DNA from: Ligula intestinalis
Taxonomy: Eukaryota > Platyhelminthes > Cestoda > Diphyllobothriidea > Diphyllobothriidae
Assembly (NCBI GenBank): GCA_036362985.1
Contig: JAYGXS010000005.1
Span: forward strand, 31,679,516 to 31,743,515
DNA length: 64,000 bases
Reading direction: 5' to 3'
The translations under genes and the position numbers were made by a program. Positions 12,388-23,072 of the stretch are shown piece after piece. Every line of letters starts with the position of its first letter. Within the stretch, counting starts at the first letter, position 1. Below the pieces are notes generated by a model. It was not told where the DNA came from and made no database searches. It was given only the letters and a program-made list of their open reading frames with translations.

Positions 12388-12473
12388 AAACAAACTCCCT
12401 ATCTCGCCCAGTATTGACAAAACAAAAAAACTGAAACAAAACTAGTACTGTCTGCCACATAGGGAGTTTGTTT
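12388..12473 (+). promoter_or_regulatory. Conserved 3'-UTR hairpin of family B
   Basis: Outer arms AAACAAACTCCCTAT and ATAGGGAGTTTGTTT pair perfectly. An inner helix CAGTATTG pairs with TAGTACTG imperfectly in this copy. The equivalent hairpins are at 15993-16078, 25841-25926, about 48167-48250 and 59592-59676. Confidence 0.75.
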
Positions 12474-12578
12474 TAAGTTTTTTCCGGTCTTCGAGGTGTT
12501 GGAAGGCGCCCAAGAGGTGCATTACCAACTCTTTACAATTGCCTGGAAACTGGCATAATAAACATAGTATTATTATCA

Positions 12579-13549
12579 AACACTGTCCCCTGACACAGAG
12601 AGAGTTGCGACAGCGGACGCCAGGTTACGCCAGTCCGCTCCCAATACCGGAACTTGCCCCTGAGGCGGGACAAAGAGCGCGCTGGAGATCAACCAGTGGC
12701 AACAGCGACCCAAAATAGTTCCTATGGGTTTTGTACACAGTAAAACCTCCTCCGTGGGGATTCCAGAATTATGCCGTTCTTATTGGGTTCTTCTTTGGGA
12801 ATTTCAGCAGAGCGTAATTCGACGGTGACACACGTCACATGTCATCTTTATAACACTAGCAACGCTGAACCCATCGTTATAACAGAAAATACTTAGTGCA
12901 ATGTGCGCAGCTGACCTTTGTGATTTCCGAGAAGAACATCTGCATGTTTATTTTGAAACAGAGGAGCACCAGATGTCGGCAGACGAAACTGGTACCGGTG
13001 ATGCAGAGAAACATACCAAAGAAATCTTGCAACATATACCAAATGAATAATTAAGTCAAATTAGGCGTTCTTATAAGAAGGGCTGTGTGCAGAGATCTCG
13101 AGGACTGTGTTAATGTGCATTTGTGATTAGATTGTGAATAGAGATATAGCCTACATAAAATATGGTTCTTACAGGGCATAAAAAGACATAAAGCATTGTA
13201 CGCGTAGTGATACGGGCTTTTCGAATTTGAGCCGACATTTTTTTTCGCCATTCACGTCGGATTTTATTATTGCATACTACTCTGTGTATTCCTTTGCTTT
13301 TTTTGTTTTGCAGTAATGATCATGAGGTCATATCTACAGTACACTGCTACCTTTTTAAATGCACGAAAACAATTCATTTTACCTACAACATCCATAATGT
13401 AAATTTCTGTAAAATGCGTCCGATTTGCCGCATTTGCAATTCACCAAAGTCAACACCCCTGCGAAGGACAACAATAGGAAGACAAAAATCAAAGCATAAA
13501 GCTGGATAGCAACAAGCGATGAAGCATAAACCATTGAGACTTATGTCCA
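12579..13549. other. Sequence between family B and family E coding parts
   Basis: 13410-13509 (plus) reads as a short basic peptide with a CRICNSP start and could be the family E leader or ORF1 end. The rest is unassigned. Confidence 0.35.
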
Positions 13550-14118
13550 TTCCAGGTTTACTGTCGACAAACTGCCACTCAATTTTGAATAAAACTGTTG
13601 AATTATCGGCACTCCTGTTGCAAAAGGAACGTAGTAAGTCAGCAGTTATTTGTCTTCAAGAGACTTGACTCAATAGTGATATTGAGTCGCAACTAATTAC
13701 GCTGCCAGGATTTCATATTTTTCGTACGGACAGAAAATGCTTATCAAGCAGTAGAGGTGGTGGAGTGGCAGTCTTTGTAAACCATCAATGGTGCACAAAA
13801 TGTAAGTCCCTATTTTCCTATTTGGATGACTTAATAAACGCCATTGCTCTAGTCTGTAAGCCTCAATTTTTACAAACTTCTTAATGCATCATCTATGTAA
13901 GCATCTATATTCCCCCTTCTACATGTCCAAGCGCTTTGGGCATTTTTTTGATTTTCTTTCCCTTAAACTTGCCCTTCTGTCCTGTGAATATGTTATTGTT
14001 TTATCTGCTGACTTCAGCCGTGTGAATCTACGCCCCCTCACATTGGTCGGTTCTGATGACCAAGTTTATTTCAAAACTCATGCTGACGCCCTTCTTGATT
14101 ACATTGTGACCAATTAAC
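13550..14118 (+). pseudogene. Family E retrotransposon: APE-type endonuclease domain (frameshifted)
   Basis: Translation from 13550 gives NCHSILNKTVEL, AVICLQET followed by a stop, then LPGFHIFRTDR and SSRGGGVAVFVN. After frameshifts come IYIPPST, VIVLSADFSR and a terminal HADALLDYIVTN. These are the ordered motifs of an APE-like endonuclease: N, the catalytic E in QET, the R-x-GGG loop, Y-x-PP, GDFN (here SADFS) and the LLD terminal motif. It would nick target DNA for target-primed reverse transcription. The stop after QET, several frame changes and the decayed GDFN show it is dead. It continues into the linker and RT downstream. Confidence 0.7.
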
Positions 14119-15884
14119 CTAAAATTTTTTTGCTGTCGAAAATAGAGCCCCGTTGTCAGGCTCATATCACAGTGTTTTACTGGGCCTGCCAACCATCCAT
14201 TTGATTCTAAGAAAGGGCTGGTAGCAAAATCCGCAAGGAAACTTAAGGTTCAAGACACATTCCCACAGAATATATTTTTCCTCCAGACCTACCTATCTGA
14301 AAACCTTCCTGCACTTCTTGCACACTCAAACTTCGAGTCGTGCTCCAATTTTCTCACAACTTTTTGCAATGAATTTTGTACCTTATGTTGTTCTCTTGAC
14401 ACTAAAATGGTTAGAACTGAGAGAAACTCTTCTCCCCAGCTAAAAACTTTGAGACGCCAAAAGGAATTGTTCTGCAAACTAGGTCTGCGAGATAGACTAA
14501 ACGATGTGAACGTCCTAATAAAGCGTGAGATTTCCAGGCTGAATGACTTTTTGGTAAGTCAGCTTTTAACTTCTTCCACGCTCTCCTCGGATGAAATACG
14601 GAAACGTATCAAGCGTCTGACTAATCAACGCAACACACTAGCACATGTAGATGCTGAATTAGACTTAAATCATTGAAATGCAAACTTCATCCACACTCCA
14701 ACTGCCTTCCGTCTTCTGACAGATGCCATTCCCTAATAGCCAAGTGTCTCTGTTCCTGTGTCTGTGGAAACAGTGATGAAACATCTTAAAAAGGTTCAAG
14801 GTTAAACAGCTGCAGGACGAGGTGGGATCTCACCATTTCTCCTGAAATCATGCTCTTTTCAGTTAGCACCTGCATTGACACACCTTATTAACTTGTCCGT
14901 CAAGGAGTCTAAGATTCCTGATGAGTGGCCATCAGTGAGAATCACTCCAATCCAAAAAAAACCTCCTCTTCTGGTCCAAAATCTTTTCGTCCAATTGCCT
15001 GCTCTTCTGCACTATTAAAAGTTGCAAAAGAAGTCACCTTAGACATCATGACGCATTTTTCTTCCGATTATTCCGATCCCTTGCAATTTGCACATAAGGC
15101 TAGGCGTAGTACACAAGATGATGTTGCTCTGGTAGTGCATTCTGCTCTAAGAGATGAAGATAAAGGCTGCCGTTCATATGGCTGTGCTTTTCTCGACTAC
15201 TCCTCAGCCTTTTATATGATCCCGCGCCATCTACTTTTTAATCAAACCTCTGCATGCGGTTCTCCCGGCTGGGCTGTGTCTTCGCTCGGGGACTATTTTA
15301 CTTCACGCACTCAATTCGTTCTGTGCGGAAAGCGAAAATCGATGGTCCTTCCCAACAACTGTGGAGTTCTTCAAGGGGCTATATTATCCCCTCATCTCTT
15401 CTCACTCCACACTGACGACCTACGATCGCCAAACGAGTGCTTGTTTGTTAAATATGCCGATGATATGGTTGTTGGCCATCCCCTGAAAAGTAAGTTACAT
15501 CTCCAAATACTGAAGGATGACCTAAACCATGTCTCAACATGGTCGTCAGCAAATGCCCTTCTACTTAACGAGCAAAAGTCAGTCTAGTGTATTTTTCAAC
15601 TGCAACCCTCTCCTATTCCCGAAATTATCGACATTCTGCCCACTGAAGTATCCTCTTTCCGATACCGTGGTGTTACACTGACATCAAAACTTACATTTTA
15701 TCTTCATATAGAAGGCCTTCTTATCAAAATCCCTAAACTTTTATATTATATCTGGCGCGTGCGTTCATATCATACACAGCAAGCCCTTATCTGGCGTTTT
15801 GTAGATGCCTGTATTCTCCCCTTATTCTTTACTGCTCTCCGGTTATTTATCCAGCCTATCTTAAAAAAGACCGAGTCATTTTGA
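14119..15884 (+). pseudogene. Family E retrotransposon: linker and reverse transcriptase
   Basis: From about 14190 the frame runs through a basic helical linker (14407-14676) into RT motifs: GRGGISPFLLKSC and IPDEWPSVRITPIQKK (motif 1), FRPIACSSALLKVAKEV (motif 2), FLDYSSAFYMIPRHLL (motif A), GVLQGAILSPHLFSLHTDDL (motif B) and VKYADDMVVGH (motif C, the YADD active site). The thumb region reads LIKIPKLLYYIWRVRSYHT and ends at KKDRVILK, where the family B copy begins. A stop after KSV at 15585-15587 and frameshifts near 14925 and 15600 disable it. This RT clearly differs from A-D and looks like the Rex1/CR1-related group, but the clade is uncertain. The same protein resumes at 19480. Confidence 0.75.
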
Positions 15885-15992
15885 AATATAATAATACTAA
15901 TATGTTTATTATGCCAGTTTACAGGCAATTGTAAAGAGTTGGTAATGCACCTCTTGGGCACCTTCCAAAACCTTGAATACAGGAAAAAACTA

Positions 15993-16078
15993 AAACAAAC
16001 TCTCTATGTTGCAGCCAGCATTGGTTTTGTTTCAGGTTTTGTGTTTTATCAATGCTGGGCGAGATAGGCAGTTTGTTT
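15993..16078 (-). promoter_or_regulatory. Family B 3'-UTR hairpin
   Basis: Inner helix CCAGCATTG pairs with CAATGCTGG. The copy at 25841-25926 has CAGTATTG with CAATACTG, so both sides changed together (A-T to G-C). The outer arms AAACAAACTCTCTAT and ATAGGCAGTTTGTTT are slightly mismatched. Confidence 0.75.
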
Positions 16079-16341
16079 CAAGTGAAAAAACCTGACTTCA
16101 AAGGTATGATACAAACGGAATAAATGTGCAGTTTTCAGCTGAGTTGACACATCAGCAGGAGAAATGTTGCATAACGTTAAAGGACATTAGTTCGAGACGC
16201 AGAGGGTTGGCAAAAGAACACAGTGTTCTCAGTCTTCCTTCAATGGTCCTCGGCAAATGTTGTGCGCTATCAGCTGAAGGGTTAGCAGACTGCGGGTTGC
16301 TGCTTCAGCATCAATATCTTCAGCATGAAGCCTGGCGATGT

Positions 16342-17073
16342 TCAAAGTCCACGAACGCCATCAGAGTGAAAGAGAGATTCCAACGAGTCAGCACCCAAAA
16401 TTCGTGAAAGTTGTCCTGAATGTCGAAAACTAGTTATAGCTTTCTTAAACATAGGGTAGCTTTGATGGGTTTTAATACTTTTGGGCAACTTATTCCAGAT
16501 TGACATGGCGTTAACTGAAAAGAATTGCCGTTACTTAGCTGTTCGTGCCATAGAAAGAAATAAAAATACGCCTCGATGAATGGCGCGTTGAGTGTGCGCA
16601 AGCTGCCTTATTGTACTGAGAGAATTGAAGGTTTGACCATTCAAAAGTTAAAACAGTAAAAATAGACCCTTATGCAATCTACAAAGCCGCAGGGGATCCA
16701 GATTTATAAGTTCGCACCTTTGTTGGTAGGCAAAGTTACGGTGTTCTGTAGTGAAAACTCTTCTAGTTAAGAAGTGCTGCACCGATTCTATTTTCTTCCG
16801 TTCACTAGTGCGCAGAAGACTGAATAAAGGTGAGCGGTAATTAAGACAAGGTCTTACGTACATATTATAAAGGCTAGTTCTGACCTTAATACTCTTAAAA
16901 TTGCTAAGGATACATGCGGTGGTTCGGCGTGCTTTCGAGACTATCAGGGCACAGTGCTCTGACAAATTGAGACTATAAGAGTTGGATATGCCCAAATCCT
17001 TGATGACTCCTGGCACATTTATTTCGTGGCTGTCAATGCTAAATTCCGGTTGATGATCGTCGCCAACAAGCAT
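16342..17073 (-). pseudogene. Family B copy 1 ORF2: RT thumb and C-terminal domain
   Basis: Reads VPGVIKDLGISNSYSLNLSE (the IKDLG motif of CR1/jockey-type RTs), KARRTTACILSNFKSIKVRT, LYNMYVRPCLNYRSPLFSLL and RKKIESVQHFLTRRVFTTEH. After a frame change it continues with SIWNKLPKSIKT and ends at HSDGVRGL, stop at 16342-16344. This is the region after the polymerase palm, where R-P-x-LEY and WN-x-LP motifs are typical. The frame breaks near 16650. Confidence 0.8.
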
Positions 17074-17470
17074 AACGGAAAATGTGTGCCATGAAAGGGT
17101 GAGGCGCCATGTGCAACACCACTGGGCGAAGGCCTGAAGATCCTTTTTTCATCAGCTCGAGCACGCTGTTGCGATCTGCCGGTTTATATCGATAAGCAAC
17201 TTTTAAATCATCAGCGTACATGAAGGGTCTGCCATACTGAAAACAATCTGAAACGTCGTTGAAAAATAGGCAAAATAGGAGCGGACCCAGTGCAGTACCC
17301 TGTATAACTCCGCGCCTCCCATGCGTGGGGTTGGAGATAACTTTGGAAATTTTTGCTCGTTGTGTGCGAGCATCCAAATAGGAAGATGTGAAGTCCGGAG
17401 GCTTCCAACCTATGCAAAAGGGGGCCAGTTTCAGAAGGAGGAGGTTATGATGGACCCAATCAAAGGCCTT
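17039..17470 (-). pseudogene. Family B copy 1 ORF2: RT palm with YADD
   Basis: Shows FNFNKAFDWVHHNLLL (motif A), the SSYLDARTQRAKI linker, GVIQGTALGPLLFCLFFNDV (motif B) and PFMYADDLKVAYRY (motif C). YADD is the catalytic aspartate pair. The motif A FNFN deviates from the usual F-D, so the first catalytic Asp is lost in this copy. A one-base frame change joins motif A to the rest. Confidence 0.8.
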
Positions 17471-17792
17471 ATTAAAATTAAATAGACGCTATAAATGGAA
17501 AAACCGCTGTCTCTAGGTTGCAGCACATCCTCAAAGAAAGAGAGCTGGCAGGTATCACGAGATCGTTTCTCGAGAAAGCATGTTAGGCTGTATTGAGCAG
17601 GTTGTTTCTGTCAAATGACGCATTATCTTTTCTTTGATCAAGGTCTCCAAGATCTTCGAGGCTGCGGAATGTAAATTTCTTGGCCTAAAGTTGTCGAATG
17701 ACGTCGATCGGTCATGCTTGCGAATAGGCATTATGTGTGATACCTTTCACAACGAAGGAAAGGTTTCGCTCTCAAGAGCAAGATTTAATATT

Positions 17793-18260
17793 TTACAAAG
17801 AATGGACGGAAGAAATCATTCGTTTGGCTTTTAAAAGGCTAACTGGGATGCCATCTGGTCCTGGACTATAAGATTGACGATAACGACGAATGGCTACAGT
17901 CACGTCCCAGAGAGTAAAACTTATGGTTTCGAGTACGACACCCGTCCAAGCCCGGATAGCCTGAGGTGCAGCGAACGAGCTTTCCCTAAAAGTTTTGGAT
18001 GCGAACGCATTGAAGCTATCGGTGGTCAACATAGCGTCAGCTATGGGGTTTCCGAAAGCGCTTTGAAGTATGGGGTGTTGAGTTTTCCTCTGCGCTTTTA
18101 CTGTACGTGAAAGGAGTTTCGCAACAATTAGGGAAGGATTATCAGCGAATTCGGCCTCATCGCCTGTCTGCTTTTCGTCGGAGAGCTTCTTAGCCTGCTC
18201 AAAGATCATTGTGATCAAGGACAGAACAGAAGTGTTGTCTGCCGATGCAAACGACGAGAG
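17793..18260 (-). pseudogene. Family B copy 1 ORF2: linker and RT N-terminus
   Basis: FADNPSLIVAKLLSRTVKAQ, then DAMLTTDSFNAFASKTFRES, then YSPGPDGIPVSLLK. SPGPDGIP is the fingers motif that starts most CR1/jockey-type RT domains. The matching segment in copy 2 is at 51601-51924. Confidence 0.75.
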
Positions 18261-18564
18261 AGCTTAAACAGCCTACGGCGGAAAGACAGAAGAAGGTACA
18301 CTTCATACTTGATATGTATTACTTTCTTACGGGGACAAAGTGGAGGATGAGTGGATACAGCACTTTGTACTGTGCATCGGTGTAAACATTTACATCCAAA
18401 CATTGGAAAAATTCAGACCAGTCGAGAGCGTTTAGATGTGCCAGTAGGTCCGCCGTGTTTGCCAATCGGAAGTCATGATAAAAACTACACTTTTGGAGAT
18501 GTTTTATCCGCCTCTAGTTCTAGGTCACTTACAACTGTAAGATAGTCTGAACTCCCAAGTGTGT

Positions 18565-18960
18565 CTAAGGATGACACTGAAAGTGGTTCGCATCCCCTTC
18601 AAAAATTAGGTCGAGTATGTTTGCTCCTCGAGTGGAAAAATTGACTTCCTGATCCCACATGCCGATATCTACTGCCTCAAGTAAGTTCACGAACTTTGAA
18701 GTACTGGATGGTGGAAACCACAGCACGTCAGGAAGGATAATATCGCCTGCAATCAAGCAATGCTTAAGATTCAAGTCAGCTGCGGCATGAAATGCCTGCG
18801 AGAGACAAAGATCGTAGTCTGCATTGGTATAAGGTGGGTGATAAACACAGCCAACAAGTAAAGAGAATTTGTTATTGAGAACAACTCGTAGCCAGGAGCT
18901 CTTCTCCACCACTGTGAATTGTGGAAAGTCCAAAGTGAGAAATGACAGTGGCTGCTATGT
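18565..18960 (-). pseudogene. Family B copy 1 ORF2: APE-type endonuclease C-terminal half
   Basis: FSLLVGCVYHPPYTNADYD, CLIAGDIILPDVLWFPPSST and RGANILDLIFEG give the Y-x-PP, GDFN-like (AGDIILPD) and N-x-LDLI motifs of non-LTR endonucleases. The Asn of GDFN is replaced here; copy 2 at 52361-52753 has AGDINLPD. The N-terminal half upstream is too decayed to place. Confidence 0.75.
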
Positions 18961-19229
18961 ACAGCTTCCGCCGCCACGGCCATTGTTCCGATCGTTCCGA
19001 ACGCATGCATAGTCTAGAGCAGATGCATTTTATTAATCAGTGATCTGGCATTAAAATCGACCAATTTAAGAGGGAATGTCTTAGATTTCGGTGGCGGGAC
19101 AGCTAGGCTGTCACTGTTACCGGCTTCGACCAGAGAGATGCCCTTTTGAGTTGAACTCGTTGTCCCTCTCTTATTTTGAGCTTTGTCTCGCAATTTGTTC
19201 TCTGTTTCTCCAGTTCTTTTATTAGCTCT

Positions 19230-19450
19230 CTCATATTTCTCCGCTCTTTCAACTCGTTATCCGGCTTAAAAAAACTTGCGAATGCAGACGCCGCAAAGAT
19301 GGTTTGCGCTCTAGCAAGAATTTCGCCTGTGCTTCAGTTGATAAAATAAATTTTAGAGGCCGTGGCCGAGAAATTGATTCTGGAGCTGTTGGAGCCTTCT
19401 CTATTCGAAATACCTTAAGAATGTGGAAAGACTCACCTGGTTTGTAGCCT
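19230..19450 (-). pseudogene. Family B copy 1 ORF1 C-terminal fragment
   Basis: KPGESFHILKVFRIEKAPTA, SRPRPLKFILSTEA and LLERKPSLRR match the ORF1 block of copy 2 (53163-53687). The alternating V-LKAFRIG / RPLKVIL / ALLLERK pattern looks like an RRM-type fold shared with the ORF1 of families C and C-like. The element stops at about 19450, so it is 5'-truncated. Confidence 0.65.
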
Positions 19451-19479
19451 CCGAATGCCCTCTACAGCTGCTAGTATTT

Positions 19480-19760
19480 CCTATCTTTTTTAGCTGACAT
19501 TGTAATGCAACGCCGCTTTAAAATGGTCAAGCAATTTGCTGATCGCATGCTTAATGAGGTTGCTCACACTCTCCACTGTGAAATAATGTCTGCGAAGTCC
19601 TCCCGTCCCATGCGTCGAAGTTTCCGTCATATGTCTTGCTGCACATAAGCATATCAGCACTCAGTACTCCCATTCATAGCACGCTACCTCACCTGTGAAA
19701 TAGCGGAAATTGAGAAATTGAAAGCCGATCTGCCTCCATAGTTGATGTGGATATCGTGCA
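19480..19760 (+). pseudogene. Family E RT C-terminus, resumed after the family B insertion
   Basis: Reads MQRRFKMVKQFADRMLNEVA, HTLHCEIMSAKSSRPMR and SVLPFIARYLT. It has the pattern of the extreme C-terminus of this type of RT ORF (a DHPLH-like motif, then S-R-x-R, then S-x-LP-x-x-R-L). It continues family E from 15884 on the same strand. An in-frame stop occurs after CCT. Confidence 0.55.
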
Positions 19761-20147
19761 AAACTTGAATGATGTTTGACCTTTTAACATGACCCCTTAC
19801 TTACCTTATCCTCTGCCCTCCGTGAATGGAGCCATTTATGCTGAAAGTTCAGAATTTTACAAACATCAATATAGCCTTCTTCCTCAAAACCGAAACCAGA
19901 ATAGCATTGAAAAGTAATGTTACTTAAATTTTGAAAGTAGGTGGTTATTCTTAATTATTTTTTACTCATACTTTGCTTTGGAACTTTTCATGACGTGCTA
20001 GCGTTGGATGGCTCACGGTTTCTGATCGAATGACTCATGACAACATGACATGTGCTCATTTCTTAGCTTGCTACGCCATTGCCTTCGGGTGGCTTATAAT
20101 TACTGATCCCGTGACTCGGGCACATTTCGGGCTCCCCTACACGTCCA

Positions 20148-21020
20148 CGCGGACGAGTGAATGGAGCAGTCCGCGCGTTTGCCATGATGAACGATTATCC
20201 GGCTCGAGCTCCGGCAAAACGTCGCACATTGCCTCATCCTTCCGAATTTCCCAATTGCCTTGATCGTCTTGCTGTATGCCGTCCGCCTCTGTCCTTCTTT
20301 CTCATTTTATCTTATGCCGGCCGCTTTCTGGGAGACGTTGTTTTCCTGAACCAGAACTTCGTAGAGTGCTACGCTTTCATCTTAGTGTGGCTAACAGTTA
20401 CTAATCACATGGCTCCGGCACATTTGCGTTCCCCTACATGTCCACGCGGGCGTGTAGGGGAAGCAGTTCACACGTTTACCATGGTTAACGTTATCCCGAC
20501 TAGAGTTCCTACGGGACATCACGCATTGACTCATCCTTCCAAATTTACCTTGTTCCTCGATTTTCATCCCGTATGCCATCGGATTCTGCCCTTCTTTCTC
20601 ACTTTATCGTTTGCCAGCCGCTTTCTGGGAGACGTTGTTTCCCTGCGCCTGAACGGACTTAACCCGATAGTCACCAACCATGCCTATTCCTCACCGCCCA
20701 AGCGGACGAATGAGGAGTGCAGTTAAGTCTTCTGCAGGACAATCGGACCGAATCTCCTGACCTAGGACGTTTCGTGGTGCGGAATCGCACATTGTCTCAT
20801 TCTTCCCAATTTCCAAAGTGCGTCGATCGTCTTCCCGTTTGCCCTCCACCTCTGCCATTCTTACCCGACCGTTTTTCTTGGAGCCATTGTGTTTCTGAGC
20901 GGGAATGGACAGGATCCCTACAGTCAACAAAATTTTCTATTCCTCATCATCCACGCGGACGAGTGAGGAGTGCCGTACAGTCTTTGGGAAAACAATCCGA
21001 CCGAATCTTTGCACGTTCGC
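20148..21020. repeat. Degenerate tandem repeat, about 250-295 bp unit, 3.3 copies
   Basis: Units begin near 20148, 20443, 20694 and 20949 with CACGCGGACGAGTGAGGAG-like words. They contain GGACATCGCACATTG-like, CTCATCCTTCCGAATTTCC-like and GCCGCTTTCTGGGAGACGTT words in the same order. Open frames across it are by-products of repeat composition. A further unit start reappears at 22093 (GAGTGAGGAGTGCAGTTTAC), after the second block. Confidence 0.7.
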
Positions 21021-21027
21021 GAACCAA

Positions 21028-22070
21028 GCGAGGGAGGTCGCAAGCAAAGTGAGCTGGTGCACCAAGGTCCTGCTACCATCCCCCGGTCCTTCTGGGTTAC
21101 TATCCAGCGACGATTGCTACCTCGGGACGTCACCCCCCCCCCCGGGTGACTCACTGTGCCCTGGCACAGCAACTTAGTGACTAACTTGTGCTTTTTTGCC
21201 AGTACCAACACCGGCTAGACTCGTCTACACCCTACTGTCGTCTCGACTGCTACGTCTCGCCGCATGCCTGCCGCCATCTGATCGTCTGCAGTTCCCGTTC
21301 AGGCACCTAACTCACGCCTGCAACCTTTGGCTTAAGCCGGCCGAGGTTGCGACCTTTTCTCACTCTCCCCAACCGCACCCCGTTTTGACTCCGGTGGGCA
21401 CCCCTGATTCAACGTGAGCGAGGGAGGTTGCCAGCAAAGTGAGCCGGTGCACCAAGGCTCCCAAGGTCCTACTTCCATCCCCCCAGTCTTTTTGGGTGGC
21501 TATCCGTCTCCATTTGCCACCTCGGACCGTCACCTCCCTCGGTTGACTCGCTGTACCCTGGCTAAACTAAGCAGTGGTTTCTGCATGCTCGTTTGGCAGT
21601 ACCAACAACGGCGGAGCCCGTCCATACCTTACTGTCGTCCCAGCTATGGCGTCTCGCCACATGCCTGCCACCATCTGCTCGACTTTAGTTTCCGGCCAGG
21701 CACCCAATTCACCACCCGAAGACCTTTGGCTCAAGCCTGCCGAGGGTGGCTATCCAACTCCGATTGCCACCTCCGAATTTCATCTTCCACGGATGACTCG
21801 CTGTACCCTTGCACAACTAAGTAGTGACTTCTGCATGCTCGTATGGCAGTAACAATACCGACTGGGTCCATCTGTACCTGACTGTCGTCCCGGCTGCGGC
21901 ATCTCGCCGCATGCCTGCCGCCATTTACTCGTCTGCAGTTCCCGACCAGGCACCCAAATCACCCCCCCCCCCCCAAGGACCTTTGGCTCAAGCCGGCCGA
22001 GGTGGCGACTTTTCTCACTCTCCTCAACTGCACCCCGTTGAAACTCCGGCGGGAACCCCCTGATTCAACG
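21028..22070. repeat. Second tandem block, 390-bp unit with an internal 248-bp duplication
   Basis: Units start at 21028 and 21418 (GCGAGGGAGGTNGC) and end GATTCAACG (21414, 22070). The second unit is longer because a segment starting GGGTGGCTATCC at 21497 is repeated about 248 bp later at 21747. Two poly-C runs (near 21130 and 21961) mark a variable site. It is embedded in the fourth unit of the previous array. Confidence 0.7.
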
Positions 22071-23072
22071 TGGGCTACTAACCAACTAACTTAAGAGTGA
22101 GGAGTGCAGTTTACTCTTCGGTAAATCAGTACGGCCGAATCTCTTGTTCCAGGTCGTTTTTTGGTACAGCTTCGGCTGTGGCCAACTAACTGAGCCACGG
22201 CCACTAACTCAGCGGTCCCATACTGAGGGATCTTCTAGCGTCTCATTTGTGGTCCCCATGCTTCGCGCCATTTAGGATTCCACAACAGTTCGCCTCAGTT
22301 ACACTTTCATAATCCGCGGACTTATACTCTGTAAAACGTCGACGGAATAAGTCCTATTCTCCCCTCCACACTTCAGAAACTTATAATTCAGTGTTTCTCT
22401 TTAATCACACACAGTAACATTTACAGAAAAATATTTACATATGACCTCCTTCCGCACTGTTTTAGCCGTTCCCTTTGACCGCATACGGTGGCATCGGTTG
22501 CTTCGTTCCTTCTACAGGGATGCCTTCAAATACTTTAGTCTTCACTTATCTGTCTTAACTGTGGCAGCATCCACATTCTTATTCTTTCATTTTATTGCAC
22601 GCTCGTCGATCCAGCTTCCTCCACTTCTTTTTCCTTTTTGCCACCCACCTGCAGTAAACTTTGTCATTGCGCAGTTCAGTTTTGGCTGCGGTACATGCTG
22701 CGAACTGCATTGTAAGTTATCCATTTTACCTTCCCCGCCGGGTACCTTTGGTGTGCTGCACTCGTCGCTTCCACCCCAGTCTTCCTTCGACGCGTGGTGA
22801 TCTTCGTTTGCTTTGCAAGTCTTTAAGTGGCCTCCACATTCCTCGATTGCATCTACAACAAAGAAACTATAACGACAAACTTTCCTGCAAGTCACTCTCA
22901 TGAGAGCTATCCAAATCCGCACCAGCATCATCACTGCACCTTCCTGACCCATGCGTTGCGATTGCTGGGTATTGCCTTATGTCTGTGGGAACCGTAGGCG
23001 TTCCACCGAAACGCACCGTCCTTTCGTCTACATAACCGGACTTTACGACTAGTTTTTCATGCATTTAAACTC
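22071..23072. other. Remnant of the first array, then anonymous sequence
   Basis: 22093-22165 matches the start of the 250-bp array. The rest has no recognised feature. The Merlin terminal inverted repeat should lie here but I could not find it. Confidence 0.4.

Larger units (their letters stand above)
12038..12578 (+). mobile_element. Family B non-LTR retrotransposon, 5'-truncated 3' end
   Basis: Begins inside the last ORF2 codons (WNKLPKSIKT motif) and runs through LESLFHSDGVRGL and a stop into the 3' UTR. It ends with CATAATAAACATAGTATTATTAT, the (ATT)-rich tail seen in all other B copies here. The UTR contains the B hairpin (arms 12388-12402 and 12459-12473). A 10-N gap lies at 12073-12082. 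The body aligns along its whole length with the B 3' ends at 25380-26040 and 59090-59785. Confidence 0.85.
15886..19450 (-). mobile_element. Family B retrotransposon, copy 1, inserted in family E
   Basis: A minus-strand element running from an ORF1 fragment at its 5' side (19450) to the (ATT)-rich tail at 15886-15905. It has ORF1 C-terminus, endonuclease, RT and hairpin-bearing 3' UTR in canonical order. It splits family E between KKDRVILK (15884) and MQRRFKMVKQ (about 19492). No clear target-site duplication was found. It has many frameshifts and stops. Its sequence parallels copy 2 (48062-54020). Confidence 0.85.

Noticed and set aside
16126..16407. Conserved small ORF (MQFSAELTHQQEKC type) seen at 16126-16407, 25511-25774, 48274-48579 and 12030-12320
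   Set aside because: It repeats because it is the antisense of the family B ORF2 end and 3' UTR; it is on the wrong strand and shows no independent coding signal.
20030..22063. Many overlapping 60-190 aa ORFs in the GC-richer block
   Set aside because: Explained by tandem repeats of GC-rich sequence with few stops; no family match and frames do not persist across units.
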